In this document: piece by piece, positions 43,664 to 53,245 of the stretch
Layout: every line of letters starts with the position of its first letter
Numbering within the stretch: the first letter of the stretch is position 1
Source: Penium margaritaceum
Taxonomy: Eukaryota; Streptophyta; Zygnematophyceae; Desmidiales; Peniaceae
DNA length: 64,000 nt
Direction of reading: 5' to 3'
Assembly: GCA_023375785.1 (NCBI GenBank)
Contig: SZWC01000805.1
Span: 220,217-284,216, forward strand
Position numbers and translations under genes: made by a program
The notes under the pieces: model-generated
What the model saw: only the letters and a program-made list of their open reading frames with translations
The model's database searches: none
What the model was told of the DNA's origin: nothing

Positions 43664-44090
43664 TCATTTGCCCCAGAATATGAGTAAGGATTTCCATCCA
43701 AGATAGCACCAGGTATATCCGGTCAAAGAATCGCAGGATGGTATCCGCCACCGGTGGGCAGGTTTCACTCTACGGCGCCGGTGTTGCACTGGCTGGGTAC
43801 GCTCCGCGGGTACTGAGGCAGGATCACGCCTCATACTACGGAGCCAATCTCGGTATTTCTTGTGCGTCCATACTGGTGCATCTTTCAAGAGGTTTGTATG
43901 ACGCCATACATTGATGTGGCTGATCTCTAGTTCTGGCTGAGAAAAGCCATCAAGGGGGTATGCCCAATAGTACTCTTCGTCGGTGAGATCGCGCGCCTAG
44001 CCCTGAAAAGGAATCTCACCACTAGAAGGGGGTTCATTTGGAGGTAGTCCATCTCCATATGGTGGTGTCTCATGTGAGGTGCGGTCCTTC
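43664..44090 (-). other. G2 post-RNase H linker
   Basis: Minus frame 43888-43664 (WTHKKYRDWLRSMRRD) and the stretch before it follow the end of RNase H. They have no assigned domain and are charged and Arg-rich. Confidence 0.4.
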
Positions 44091-44806
44091 CATCCTTCTC
44101 GCGCCAATCGGCTTAGAGCATCAGCATTGTGGTTCGCAAATGCCGGCAAATGGTTGATGGTGAGATTACATCCTTGTAGAAGTAACGCCCATCTGCCAAG
44201 AATTCCTTTGCGGTTATTTGTTGTGAGCAGCTCTTGAAGAGCTTGATGGTGTGTAAGGATGGTGAAGGCTTTCCCAGTTTTTTAGTCTCTGTATAACTGG
44301 ATTTCCCACAAGACTGCCAGGCATTCCCCTTTCACGAGAAGATACTTGGCTTCCGCGTTGTTGAGCGCGCGGCTCCCATAGCATACTACCCTCATCATGC
44401 CATCGTCTCCTCTTTGGGACAGGATAGCCCAAATGCCTTCTTGTGAGAAGTCTGTTGTGATGACAAAGGGCAAGTGGAAGTTGGGGAATTCCAACACTGG
44501 CGCCGTGATGAGGCGGTGTTTAACATCAACCAATGCGAGCTGACATCCCTCCGTCCACTCAAATGGTTCATCATGATGAGTGAGGCATTGTAAGGGACGC
44601 ACAATATTTGCATGATGGCGGAAAAACGTGCGGTAGAGACTGACAAATCCCAGAAAATAATAACCTGGTATGATGTAATTGGTCTCTTCCACTCGCGAAC
44701 TGCTGCAATTCTGGCAGGGTCTATGGATATGCCTTGTGCACTGATGATGAATCCCAAGAACTCCATGGTATCTGCCCCAATGACACACTTGGCGGCTTTT
44801 AAACAA
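44090..44806 (-). pseudogene. G2 RNase H (Ty3 type)
   Basis: The domain degrades RNA in RNA-DNA hybrids during reverse transcription. After a frameshift near 44660, the minus strand reads FLGFVSLYRTFFRHHANI (connection), PFEWTEGCQLAL, then FVITTDFSQEGIWAILSQ with the first catalytic Asp. VCYGSRALNNAEAKYLLVKG with Glu follows, and after a stop near 44282 come KAFTILTHHQALQELL and NHNADALSRL, the usual Ty3 RNase H end. One stop and at least one frameshift interrupt it. Confidence 0.82.
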
Positions 44807-45804
44807 AGATTCGCATATTGAATTGTGGAAAACACGACATCAAGTGATGCCAATAGTTCTTGGAAGCTAAATGCAGCAGCCATGACGTCATCCACATAGC
44901 GGCATGCGTTGGGAACATCGCGTAGCACTTGATCCATGATGCGTTGAAACGTAGCACTGTCATTTTGCAACCCACGGGGCATGCGAGTGAACGCATCGAG
45001 CCCTTCCGGGGTGATGAAGGCCGTTTTTAGCATAGGGTTGCGATCCATGGAAATGGTATGGACGGCGGAATTGAGGTCAAGCTTGGCAAACCAGCTTTTT
45101 CCACGCTGCCACTCTTGTATGTCGACAATGAGTGGCATGGGGTAAGCATCTTTGATGGAGACTTTGTTAAGGTCACAGACATTAGCACAGAACTGTTTAG
45201 TCCCGTCCGGTTTTCCCACAATCACCAAGCTGGACCGCCATGGACTTTCCACCTGGACAATGACGCCCTGCTCCTTGAGTTCACGCAGTCCTTCATTGAG
45301 GATGTCTTTCTGATCTTGGAGTAGGCAATGGGCCTTCTGTTTGTGAGCAAGTTCACATCCCGTCTGGATGACATGGACCATGTCGGCTGGTCCAATCCCT
45401 GTTGAATTGCTTGCAAAAACTTCCTCATGATAAGTGAGAAGCTCCTTGACTTCCTCTCTCTATTCCTCTACCAAGCGCCCATGGAGCAAATGGTGCCACC
45501 GTTGGGAATGTGGGACTGTGGGTGGTGGAGGCTCCTCATCTCCCACCAGGCCGGCCCCAAGATCAGGGTCAGGGTTCCAATAGTCATAGACCTGGAGGTG
45601 AAAGTTGCAGGAGCCTCGTAGTGTTATCGTAAGAGCTTTTGGTTGGCACGGAGGCGGTTTGTCATCGAGGCGCAGCCATCCAAAATCACTCATGGATTCC
45701 TGGTCAGATTCCTCTGAGTCAATTTCATCACAAAGGGCGGTGTCGTGGTCACACACAAGCATCTTTCCTTTGCGCTTCATCTGCGCTATATCATCAGGGA
45801 CCAC
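44660..45804 (-). pseudogene. G2 reverse transcriptase with acidic N-terminal linker
   Basis: RT copies element RNA into DNA. The frame runs from 45804, with an acidic, Pro-rich linker (DEIDSEESDQESMSD), a stop near 45460, then ELLTYHEEVFA and the RT domain (from 45381). RT motifs in order are KEQGVIVQVESPWRS, FCANVCDLNKVSIKDAYP, SWFAKLDLNSAVHTISM with the first catalytic Asp, FTRMPRGLQNDSATFQR, the YVDDV box and KAAKCVIGADTMEFLGFI. The catalytic residues look intact, but the reading frame shifts near 44660 before RNase H. Confidence 0.85.
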
Positions 45805-46269
45805 TGTTTATGGAGCCGTCAGCACAAGTGTGCGGTCCAAAGTCAGAGGAGGCTTTGAAGGAGTTGAGGGTATGGGTGCCCTATTAAAATCACCAATGCG
45901 GTTGTTCATCGTGGGGAGGAACAGCCATCTGGGAGATTCTGCTGAAGGCTTGGGTAGCGAGCCCATGGGGAGCTACGGTTGATCATCCGCCGGAGCAGCT
46001 TGTCCTCGCTCAGGGCATGGTTGGTTGGATGTGGACGTGGGATTCATCGTCTCTTCTTCCGCTACCTGTGGTGAGATTATGGGAGGGACATCGTGCTTGG
46101 GGAATGTCAGGATGGAATTTCCGGCCGCGTGATCCTCGGCACGGGCTTCCTCCAATGAGAAGGGTTGTTCCAACTTCGTAGGCATCGACGTCCTTACGCC
46201 CACAATCGGTGCTACACAGATACTATATCCTGACGATGTCAGCTGCATGACGCTGTCAGCATAGGGCAG

Positions 46270-46387
46270 CCCCCCCCCCCCCCCCCCCCCCNNNNNNNNN
46301 NNNNNNNNNNNNNNNNNNNNNNNNNNNNNNNNNNNNNNNNNNNNNNNNNNNNNNNNNNNNNNNNNNNNNNCCCCCCCCCCCCCCCCC
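46270..46387. other. Assembly gap bordered by poly-C
   Basis: Twenty-two C precede 79 N and seventeen C follow. The gap falls inside the protease region of G2. The poly-C is probably a sequencing or joining artefact, and the true distance is unknown. Confidence 0.9.
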
Positions 46388-46740
46388 GGTCGGGGAATGA
46401 GGTAATCTGTACCTAGTAGGACATCGTAGGTGCAGGCTACCGTGACCCGCACCCGCATGACCTCATGGATGACGCCCACCTGCAGGGGAAGGTTGTCCAC
46501 GATACCATGTCCTGCATCCATGCCGCTGGATGCTTTTGTAAACAATTTGGCTTTTGGTTGGATATTGTGTCCAAGCCAACCGCTTGCAGGACCTGGAGTG
46601 TCATCGTGGGGTGGGTGGCTCCAAGGTTGACAATTGCTAGGAATGGTTTACCACATATCCACACAAAGTAGCTGGCCACTTCATGGTGGGGAGTTTGCGT
46701 TGTGGTGGTGTAAGAGGCATTGGCCGCCAGCCCCATGTGT
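46388..46740 (-). pseudogene. G2 aspartic protease relic
   Basis: The retropepsin would cut the polyprotein. Frame 46736-46437 has FLAIVNLGATHPTMTLQVL, where the active-site Asp-Thr/Ser-Gly is replaced by Asn-Leu-Gly, so catalysis is lost. A second frame (46545 onward) has DNLPLQVGVIHEV and TYDVLLGTDYLIP, the conserved C-terminal half, and then enters the poly-C gap. The two halves are in different frames. Confidence 0.7.
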
Positions 46741-46786
46741 CAGGTTCAGCTCGGATTGCTACCCTGCTAAGTTGATTGTGTGGGGC

Positions 46787-47167
46787 CTAGGTGCAGCTGA
46801 GGTAAATGGTGCCTGGCCAAAGCTTCTCGGTGTACTCGTGCAGGACCACCACAAAGTCCAGAAGACAGTTGGGATTCAGCTCTAAATACTCTCTGAGGGA
46901 CACCTTGTGGAAGGGATGGTAAAAGGATGTCAAGGCATCAGCCATGGGCTCGTTGTTAGACAAAGATAGAAAGGTCACTCTTTGGCAACGCGGGGGCATG
47001 GGACCCCTTAAAGAGCACGTGCGTGGCTCAGGCAGAGGCTTTGGAGGTATCGATGGGATCTGACCTTGTAGGCGAGTCGAGCGCGCTTCGACACATGCTT
47101 GTAGGTCTGCTGCGGCCCGTTCCTGTTGCTCTGTGTATTTGCGCATAGGCTCATACATCTCTGCCAT
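46787..47167 (-). pseudogene. G2 gag-protease linker
   Basis: A minus frame of 126 codons (MAEMYEPMRKYTEQQERAA) has a helical charged start and then a Pro-rich part. It lies in a different frame from gag. No domain is assigned. Confidence 0.4.
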
Positions 47168-47509
47168 CGACTAGCCTTCCACGCCTTGTGCTTGATCCAC
47201 TGTAATCAGTTTTTGTTTTGCACCTGTCGGAGGAGTCTCTGTGGTCTGTTCTTCGGAGCGGGGAAACCTAGCTTCAAATTTTGTGCTGGCGTGCCGGAGG
47301 TGGATGGTTGACTAGCAGCTAATATCTCTCCCGTCTCCCTCTGTTGAGCATACGCCTTCCACAGTGCCGACCCGTTGCCTGCCTGACACGGCGGACGTGC
47401 GGTGATGTTAGGGTCGACGGTCTGCCATGCGGCGGTTGGTCCTGGTCCCGCTGGTCCACGTCCCTTGTATTGTCCCCCTCAAGGCGGTACACCGGGTGTC
47501 GGGGTGGGA

Positions 47510-49581
47510 TTGAAACATTCTTGGCGCCGATGGATGAATTCTCCACATCCATAGCAACTCCAAGCTAGGTAGGTATGGGGGTTCATCAGATTGGGGGCAT
47601 AAGCTCCTGCAGGCATGCAAATTTTGGGCGCCACATGTTCCTTAGGAGCGGATTGTTCCCCATCCGATCAGCATTTGATTTCCCTTTTCTGGTGTTCCGC
47701 CTCCTCCTTCAGTGCGTCTAGTGTGCTGAACTATCGAAGGTCCAATGTATTGGCAATCGCTGGGACGAGGGAATCACGGTAATACTCTTTGATCATGCGC
47801 AAGGGTATGTCGATACATTGCGTCGAGATCTTTGTAAACTTGTGGTTGTGTAATTTAATGTTTTCCCCAGCCTTTGTGTGCATGGTGTGAATATGGAGCT
47901 ATGCTTCTTCTAGGCTCATGAGGTCAAATTACTTGGTCATGCTGTTTGCCATGTCATCAAAGTCAGCAAATGTACGTTCCCTATGCACTGCAGTGAACCA
48001 CTCAAAAGCCTTCCCTTGCAGCGCTACATGTACTGCCGGGACAATGTAGTCTGGAGACAGCAGCCCATAGTTGAGACAGGTGCCCAACTTGGACAGCCAC
48101 ATACCCGGGTCCTTCTTTGGTTCACCCTTGAAGACGTCGAGTTTTGGAAGAAGGTAGGAAGCCTTTGCTGCTAGATTCAAAGTGAGTTCATGAGGAGGTA
48201 CCACATGGACCTGTGCCCGTGGCGGGGCCCTCAGGTAGGGTCGATGCACTTGCGCGAGGCCCACTGCTTGAGTACCAGCCGATGAAGCGATTCCCCCTCC
48301 CCTCGGTCGAACACGTCTTGCATCGTTTCCTCCCTGTCGAGAAGTCCCTACGTGCTGTCTTGCTGAGCTTGCTTGTACCCGCACGGTGTATTGCTTGCTT
48401 CCATGAGCCACTGATCCTGGCCCGGGTCTAGTTAAACTACTAGTCGCTCGAGGTCTCTTATGGAGTTTTGCTTGTGTGGGCGTGGGCATCGTCCTGCTGG
48501 CTTGATGATGAGATGACTGTATCTTTGACTAGATAGGTGGCATGGTATACTTAGTCGGTGGAAACCCCGTTAGGATACATGCTTCCCCTGAGGTCCATGC
48601 TTGTATGGCAGGTCCTGCCGTGCATGAAGCATTTATGCCCCCTAGGGCTGGGATCTCTCAATGGCGTGGTGCTCCCAAGGCAGAGGGTGCCATGCTCGGT
48701 TGTTGTTGGTGTTGGGGTTGTTACCCTTGCAGCGCCATAGTTGGTTCACCACCTGGGCCATGAGAGGCCATTATGGATGATGCTTCTTGTCAGATTTCCC
48801 TTGTCCATTGTTCCATGGCCTCCGGGGTCCTCTTCGTACGTGGTGGAGATACAGTGCTGTCCAAGGCCAGCCGGCGAGGGTCTACGGTTGGACAAGATGG
48901 GGACTCTTGGGGATGGAAAACGTTAGGCTGATGTAGGGCATGCAAGGCCTACACCAAAGGGTGATCCAGTGATGCTTCATCCTCCTTTGCGTGGTCGTCT
49001 TGGATATCGTCCAAATCTGCAAAGTCTCCGTCCTGGGTAACAAAGGGTGGAGGTGAAGATGCTTTTGGGGTTGAGAATTCGAGACGCCACGGTACGTCCT
49101 GCACGGGCGTCATATCCAGTGTCTCATACACTCTTCTCCCATCTGGCGTCTTGGCTTCATGGAGCAGAATGGGCCCGTTGTCCTCTGCAAGCTCCTACTC
49201 TTCATCGCACACGTAGTCTTCCAGTTGCATGGAGTGACGCTGCCCGTCTTGTTGGTTGGTCTCGTTGTCTTCTGGATCATCATGCGTCACATTTTCCAAC
49301 CATGCTTGCTGGATGGCTTTCAATTCAAGGAGTTCTTGAAGGCATCAAAGATGGAACTCTTCTTCCTCATTGGGGTCCATCTCATTGTCCTTGTTGTACA
49401 ATTGTGGTGACCGATCGTCAACCGGATCCCACTCAAACTTTGGGTCTAAGCCTAGGGGATCTTCTAGGCTTCTCTCATAGCAATGAGCGCTGTCGACTTG
49501 CCTCATCTTGCCCTTCTTGGAGGCGTATGATTCTCCGTGATGCGTCTTTGTTCGAGCAGGATAACAGTGCCGTTGAATCAT
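47510..49581 (-). pseudogene. G2 gag with zinc knuckle
   Basis: Gag builds the particle and binds RNA. One frame runs from the ATG at 49581 to beyond 47515 (about 690 codons) with several in-frame stops (for example at 47929). The N-terminal third is acidic (NEMDPNEEEEFHL, DGDFADLDDIQDDHAKED). Next comes a basic Ser/Arg stretch. The Ty3 gag core follows: KLDVFKGEPKKDPGMWLSKL and ALQGKAFEWFTAVHRE. The zinc knuckle CYGCGEFIHRRQEC (CX2CX4HX4C) is at 47556-47515 in the same frame. The long acidic N-terminus is unusual for gag. The start lies about 50 bases after the proposed primer-binding site. Confidence 0.75.
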
Positions 49582-49627
49582 CCACCGGCACTGGTGGTTT
49601 GTTCTTATGCCTCGTTTGTCTGCAAGA

Positions 49628-49635
49628 GGGCACCA
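49628..49635 (-). other. Possible G2 primer-binding site
   Basis: On the minus strand TGGTGCCC lies just inside the 5' LTR and about 50 bases before the gag ATG. It ends in the TGG expected from a tRNA CCA end. I cannot name the tRNA. Confidence 0.3.
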
Positions 49636-49639
49636 CTAT

Positions 49640-50918
49640 GGTCAAGGGAATCAATGGTCGTTTTCCCGTGGAGCGACACGACGCAACTCCAATGGACCGT
49701 GAACGCGTCGACTTGCACAAGAATTGGCATGCACCAAGTCTTCCCCCCGTAGGTGGAAGAGCTCTTATCGATAGTGCTAATAGGCTCTGAACGCCTCAGC
49801 CCACTTTTCAGCTTCATCTACAACACGCCGTCCGACGTCACGCGCAACCTCCTGCCAACTCTCCACGGGACGGGGCTCATTGTCACGGGGAATTCTCCGC
49901 AGCTACGGTTGCAATAACTGCTCCACAGCCCCACCAGCAGGATGATGCAACCATTGCATCACTCTTAAGAATGGTCGCATGGCGAGCGGATGGGGCACAT
50001 TGCAACAGTTGCATATGGCATAGAAGGTCACCAAAGAATCTTGGACGGCTCTGCTTGAGCTGGGCGGCTGGAGTTCTTGTGGAAACTCAAGACCAAGCCA
50101 TGATGGTTTCGTAACATGCTCTTCAAGAAGCGGCCTTCCCATCCTGGGATGGCCGCACACACATGCACAGACACACACACACACTTCCCCATATACATAG
50201 CCCAGTTTAACTTCCTACTCTAACTTCTCGCGAGACACGACACGCGTCCCGCTCGATGCTTTGGTTCGATTGTGGGGTAGCAAACTCTCAGTCTTGTAGA
50301 TAGCCACTGAGCTCGTCTATGGGGTCTGGTGAGGAGTCAGCAACGACATGTGGGTGCGAACGTCTTGTCGTGAGACAGGGCGGGATCGGTGTCGCAAACT
50401 TTGGGAGCTCTCAATCCGCCCTTGATTGTTTACGGTCAGTTGTTTGCAATCAGCTTGAGTGCACGCAGCATCGGGTCTGAGCGTCTCCATAACTCATCAT
50501 CAGTAGTCCGTTAGCAATCCTTTCTCCTTTCACCCTTCTTCCTCTTATCTTCTCCTTGCATCGCCCCTCTCAACATTATCATCTCGCTATCTGGCCCCTT
50601 TTGCGGCTCGCACATAAAAACGCCTCTGGATAAGGCGCCTCGAGTACCGCTCCTCCTTCCGTGGTTTGGGCGCGATTCCGTTGAGATGAAGCCAGCTCTG
50701 GGCCGCCCTCCTTCCCTCCTGGCAGATCTGGTCCGGTTACAATATCTGCTGGAATAATTTCTCCATGCGTTGTCGCTTCCCAGAACCGAACTCCTCTTCT
50801 TGTAATTTCATTCCTCGTTCGATGGTCGTCCGATCATCCGTCGACCCCTTGCCCAAATATTGACTTCGGGCCAACTTCCCTTCCCTTCCTCCGGTGGATG
50901 AACGAAGCATCATTAACA
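49640..50918 (-). repeat. G2 5' LTR
   Basis: It is homologous to 31430-32759. On the minus strand it starts TGTTAATGATGC at 50918, directly next to the A/P repeat of G3, which is the insertion point. It contains a shorter (CA)n tract near 50156-50184. Confidence 0.75.
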
Positions 50919-51980
50919 AGCATCACGCCGGGTACAACTGTTGTTATAGGCAGCACCTCTTGTCCTTGTTGTCCTACTGCTACTGGTGGTACCATTGCCT
51001 TGGGCGCCACGCCGGGTGCTGATGCTAGAATGGGCAGTGTCTCCTGTCCCTTCTCTCATGGTGCTGCTACTGGTGGTGCTGGCACCTCAGGCACCGCGTC
51101 GAGTGTAGGTGTTATACTCGGCAGCGCCTCCTGTCCTTGTTGTCCTGGTACTACTGCTTGTCTTGTTGGAGCCACAAGCTCCGCGCCGGGTGCAGGTGTT
51201 GCAATGGGCAGCACCACCTGTCGCATCTATTGTGCTGCTACTGCTGGTGGTACTGGCGTCTTGAGCAACACGCCGGGTCCAACTATTGCAGAGGGCATCG
51301 TTTCCCTTTTGTGTTGTTGGGTCCTTTGGGTCATTGAGCTTGGTAAGATCGCAGCCAATAAAAACATGTTCCGTGCTTGCTCCTCCGTTGATACTGGTGG
51401 TATGGGTGCATCAATTGCCGTGCCAGGTGCAACTGCTACATGCGGCGGCTTCATTAGCTGGTGTTGCTCCTATGCTCCTGCGGCTAGTGGTGCTGGCGCC
51501 TCCCACGCTGCACTATGTGTGAGGGTTGGATTTGCATGCTCCAGCTGCTCTGCTGCTGCTGTTGGTGGTGGTGGCACTGCTTGCACCAGACCAGGTGCAC
51601 CTGTCGCCTGAGGCAAATCCATCGGCTCTTGCTCCTCCGCTGCTGCAGCTGGTGGTGCTGGCGCCTCATGCACCGCACCAGGTGCAACTGGCGCAAGAGG
51701 CGGCTCTGCGTGTTCCTGATGCTCTGCTGCTGCTGCTGGTGGTGTTGGTGCCTCGTACACCGCACCAGGTGTAGTTGTCGTGAGGGGCATCTCCATCTAC
51801 TCCTGCAACTTCATTGCTCATTGTGGTGGTGCTCGCATTGCTTGTACCATACCAGGTGCAACTGCCGCGTAAGGCAGCTCCATGTGCTCATGCTGCTCCG
51901 GTGCTTTTGTTAATGGTGTTGGCACTACTTGCACAGCACCAGGTGCAGCTCTTGCGCAAGGGAGCTCCGTGCCTTCCCGT
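50919..51980 (-). repeat. 87-bp A/P-coding minisatellite, G3 right part
   Basis: About twelve 87-bp units (anchors near 50950, 51036, 51120 and 51207) read on the minus strand as PLAPVAPGAVHEAPAPPAAA and similar. It is cut at its left side by the G2 LTR and continues at 30883-30158. Confidence 0.8.
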
Positions 51981-52146
51981 GTCTCCGTATCTTATTGTGT
52001 GGGTCTGGCCAGTCCAGGTCGTTGGACACGGAGCTTATCTATGCGAGTTTGTCTGCGTTTTGTGGTTGTGGTTTCCAATACCGCTTGGGCATTTCCTTTT
52101 TACTCTGCTGATAGGACTCGTGCTGGGGTCGCCTTTTATGATATTG

Positions 52147-52680
52147 TCACCGCTTCTTCTTGCTGCTACGGTGTTGTGGCTGCCCTGCCTCCTCCTCGTT
52201 GCACTTGACCCCATCCCATTCTAGGACAGCTATGCCAATACTTATCAACACAAGCCGGATCCCCCCAGCCAAGGGCCCCTGGGGAGCAACCGTCACCGCT
52301 GGTGCATGCATTGGGAGAGAAGATGCATCTGCTAATGCCAAGGATGGCGACAGAAATGGTGTGGCACGACGCTCCGGGCGAAGGGAGGATGGTGGCAGAA
52401 TTAGTACATTTGCCGCAATCTCTTCAATGTCTTCGTCACTGGTGAGTTGGGTTGGATGTCTGCCGGCAATGATGGTCTGCCATAAATGCGGCAGCTTCCC
52501 TAGCTGTTTGCGCTGCACAATGTTATTAGATGAATGCTGATTGTCGAGCCACTTGTAAACACCATCGACCGCCCAGACCTGATAACAGTGGTCAAGTAGT
52601 GTGACCTCATTAGCACGCTTCTTGCCAATCTCCTCTCGCTGTGGTCGCAAGCCTTTGCCAACCTGGAACTCATCAGTCAT
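52147..52680 (-). CDS. G3 integrase C-terminal frame
   Basis: The 177-codon frame begins MTDEFQVGKGLRPQREEIGK and aligns with the G2 integrase C-terminus (IQVGDALQPKQEEVGKR). Shared segments are VDGVYKWLD against VDGVYVWLE and AGRHPTQLT against AGRHPPHIA. The frame here is uninterrupted and ends in a basic tail (QHRSSKKKR). It would follow the integrase core of G3 and precede the A/P repeat. The first residues may belong to a longer frame, because the upstream 270 bases continue the homology in broken form. Confidence 0.6.
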   Translation of the reverse strand: MTDEFQVGKGLRPQREEIGKKRANEVTLLDHCYQVWAVDGVYKWLDNQHSSNNIVQRKQLGKLPHLWQTIIAGRHPTQLTSDEDIEEIAANVLILPPSSLRPERRATPFLSPSLALADASSLPMHAPAVTVAPQGPLAGGIRLVLISIGIAVLEWDGVKCNEEEAGQPQHRSSKKKR

Positions 52681-52951
52681 GAGGTTGGCAGTGGCGTAGT
52701 CCAGACCCCACTATGTTGCGGCTGACCCGTGGGTCCGAGCTTCCTGCAGGCATCAATGAAGCCACTCACCACGCTTCCTCATGAAATCCACTTCATTGGA
52801 AATTGTGGCACCTTCTTCACGTGGCAGCACCAGCGCATCTGGCATGAGTGTAGAGTGGCCATGGTCAAGTGTTGTTGACCATGGCGTGGCATGCAGGGCA
52901 AGAAGCTAGTGGGGGAGTGTGGTGTGATGTTGTACTCATGCACAATGTCTT

Positions 52952-53245
52952 CTAGCGCTCATCCCAGGGTACGTTGTCATCTGACAGCTTGTGGATGGTC
53001 TGCGTGATTGCACCATTCATCCGTTCCACATGGCCTTGTGCCTCAGGCTGGCACGATGCTGTGTTATCAATCTTGATGTTGAAATAGGACGCCACTTTGG
53101 CAAACGCGTTACTAAAGTGGGCACCCTTGTCGCATTGCACGACACGGAAACCACCATCTCGGTAGACAACTTCCTCCTTGAGGAAGGCAGCGGCGTGAGC
53201 GGCGTTTGCCTTAGGGGCTATCCTAGTAATGACCCACTTGAACAT
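52952..53245 (-). pseudogene. G3 integrase core fragment, truncated at the satellite
   Basis: The frame reads FKWVITRIAPKANAAHAAAF, then VVQCDKGAHF with the second catalytic Asp (the usual DNG is DKG), then EAQGHVERMNGAITQTIHKL with the Glu. The first Asp and everything upstream are missing because the satellite begins at 53246. It is about 60% identical by eye to the G2 core over the shared part. Confidence 0.75.

Larger units (their letters stand above)
31430..50918 (-). mobile_element. G2: ~19.5-kb Ty3-type element with zinc-finger extension
   Basis: Read on the minus strand, the parts are a 5' LTR (50918 to about 49640), a possible primer-binding site TGGTGCCC (49635-49628), gag with acidic N-terminus and zinc knuckle (49581 to about 47510), protease relic (46736-46400), acidic linker and RT (45804-44660), RNase H (44660-44090), a second protease-like relic (43493-43150), an unrecognised 3-kb stretch, integrase (40200-38884), 87-bp A/P repeat (38420-36500), zinc-finger frame (36110-33178) and 3' LTR (32759-31430). 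The gag-protease-RT-RNase H-integrase order is that of Ty3-type elements. The LTR pair is homologous but clearly diverged. The length is well above the usual 5-12 kb because of the 3' extension and the inserted middle region. No exact TSD was found. Confidence 0.65.
21800..53245 (-). mobile_element. G3: outer Ty3-type element, split by G2 and E4 and 5'-truncated
   Basis: Read on the minus strand, the pieces are an integrase relic (53245-52147), an 87-bp A/P repeat (51980-50919), G2 inserted, A/P repeat again (30883-30158), E4 inserted, a zinc-finger frame (26518-23500) and a 3' LTR (23049 to about 21800). This order matches that of G2 after integrase. The two A/P pieces hold about 12 and 8 units, together close to the ~22 units of the G2 array. 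The element lacks everything upstream of mid-integrase, where it meets the satellite at 53246. The junction with G2 on the left side (30884-31430) is not fully explained. Confidence 0.55.
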
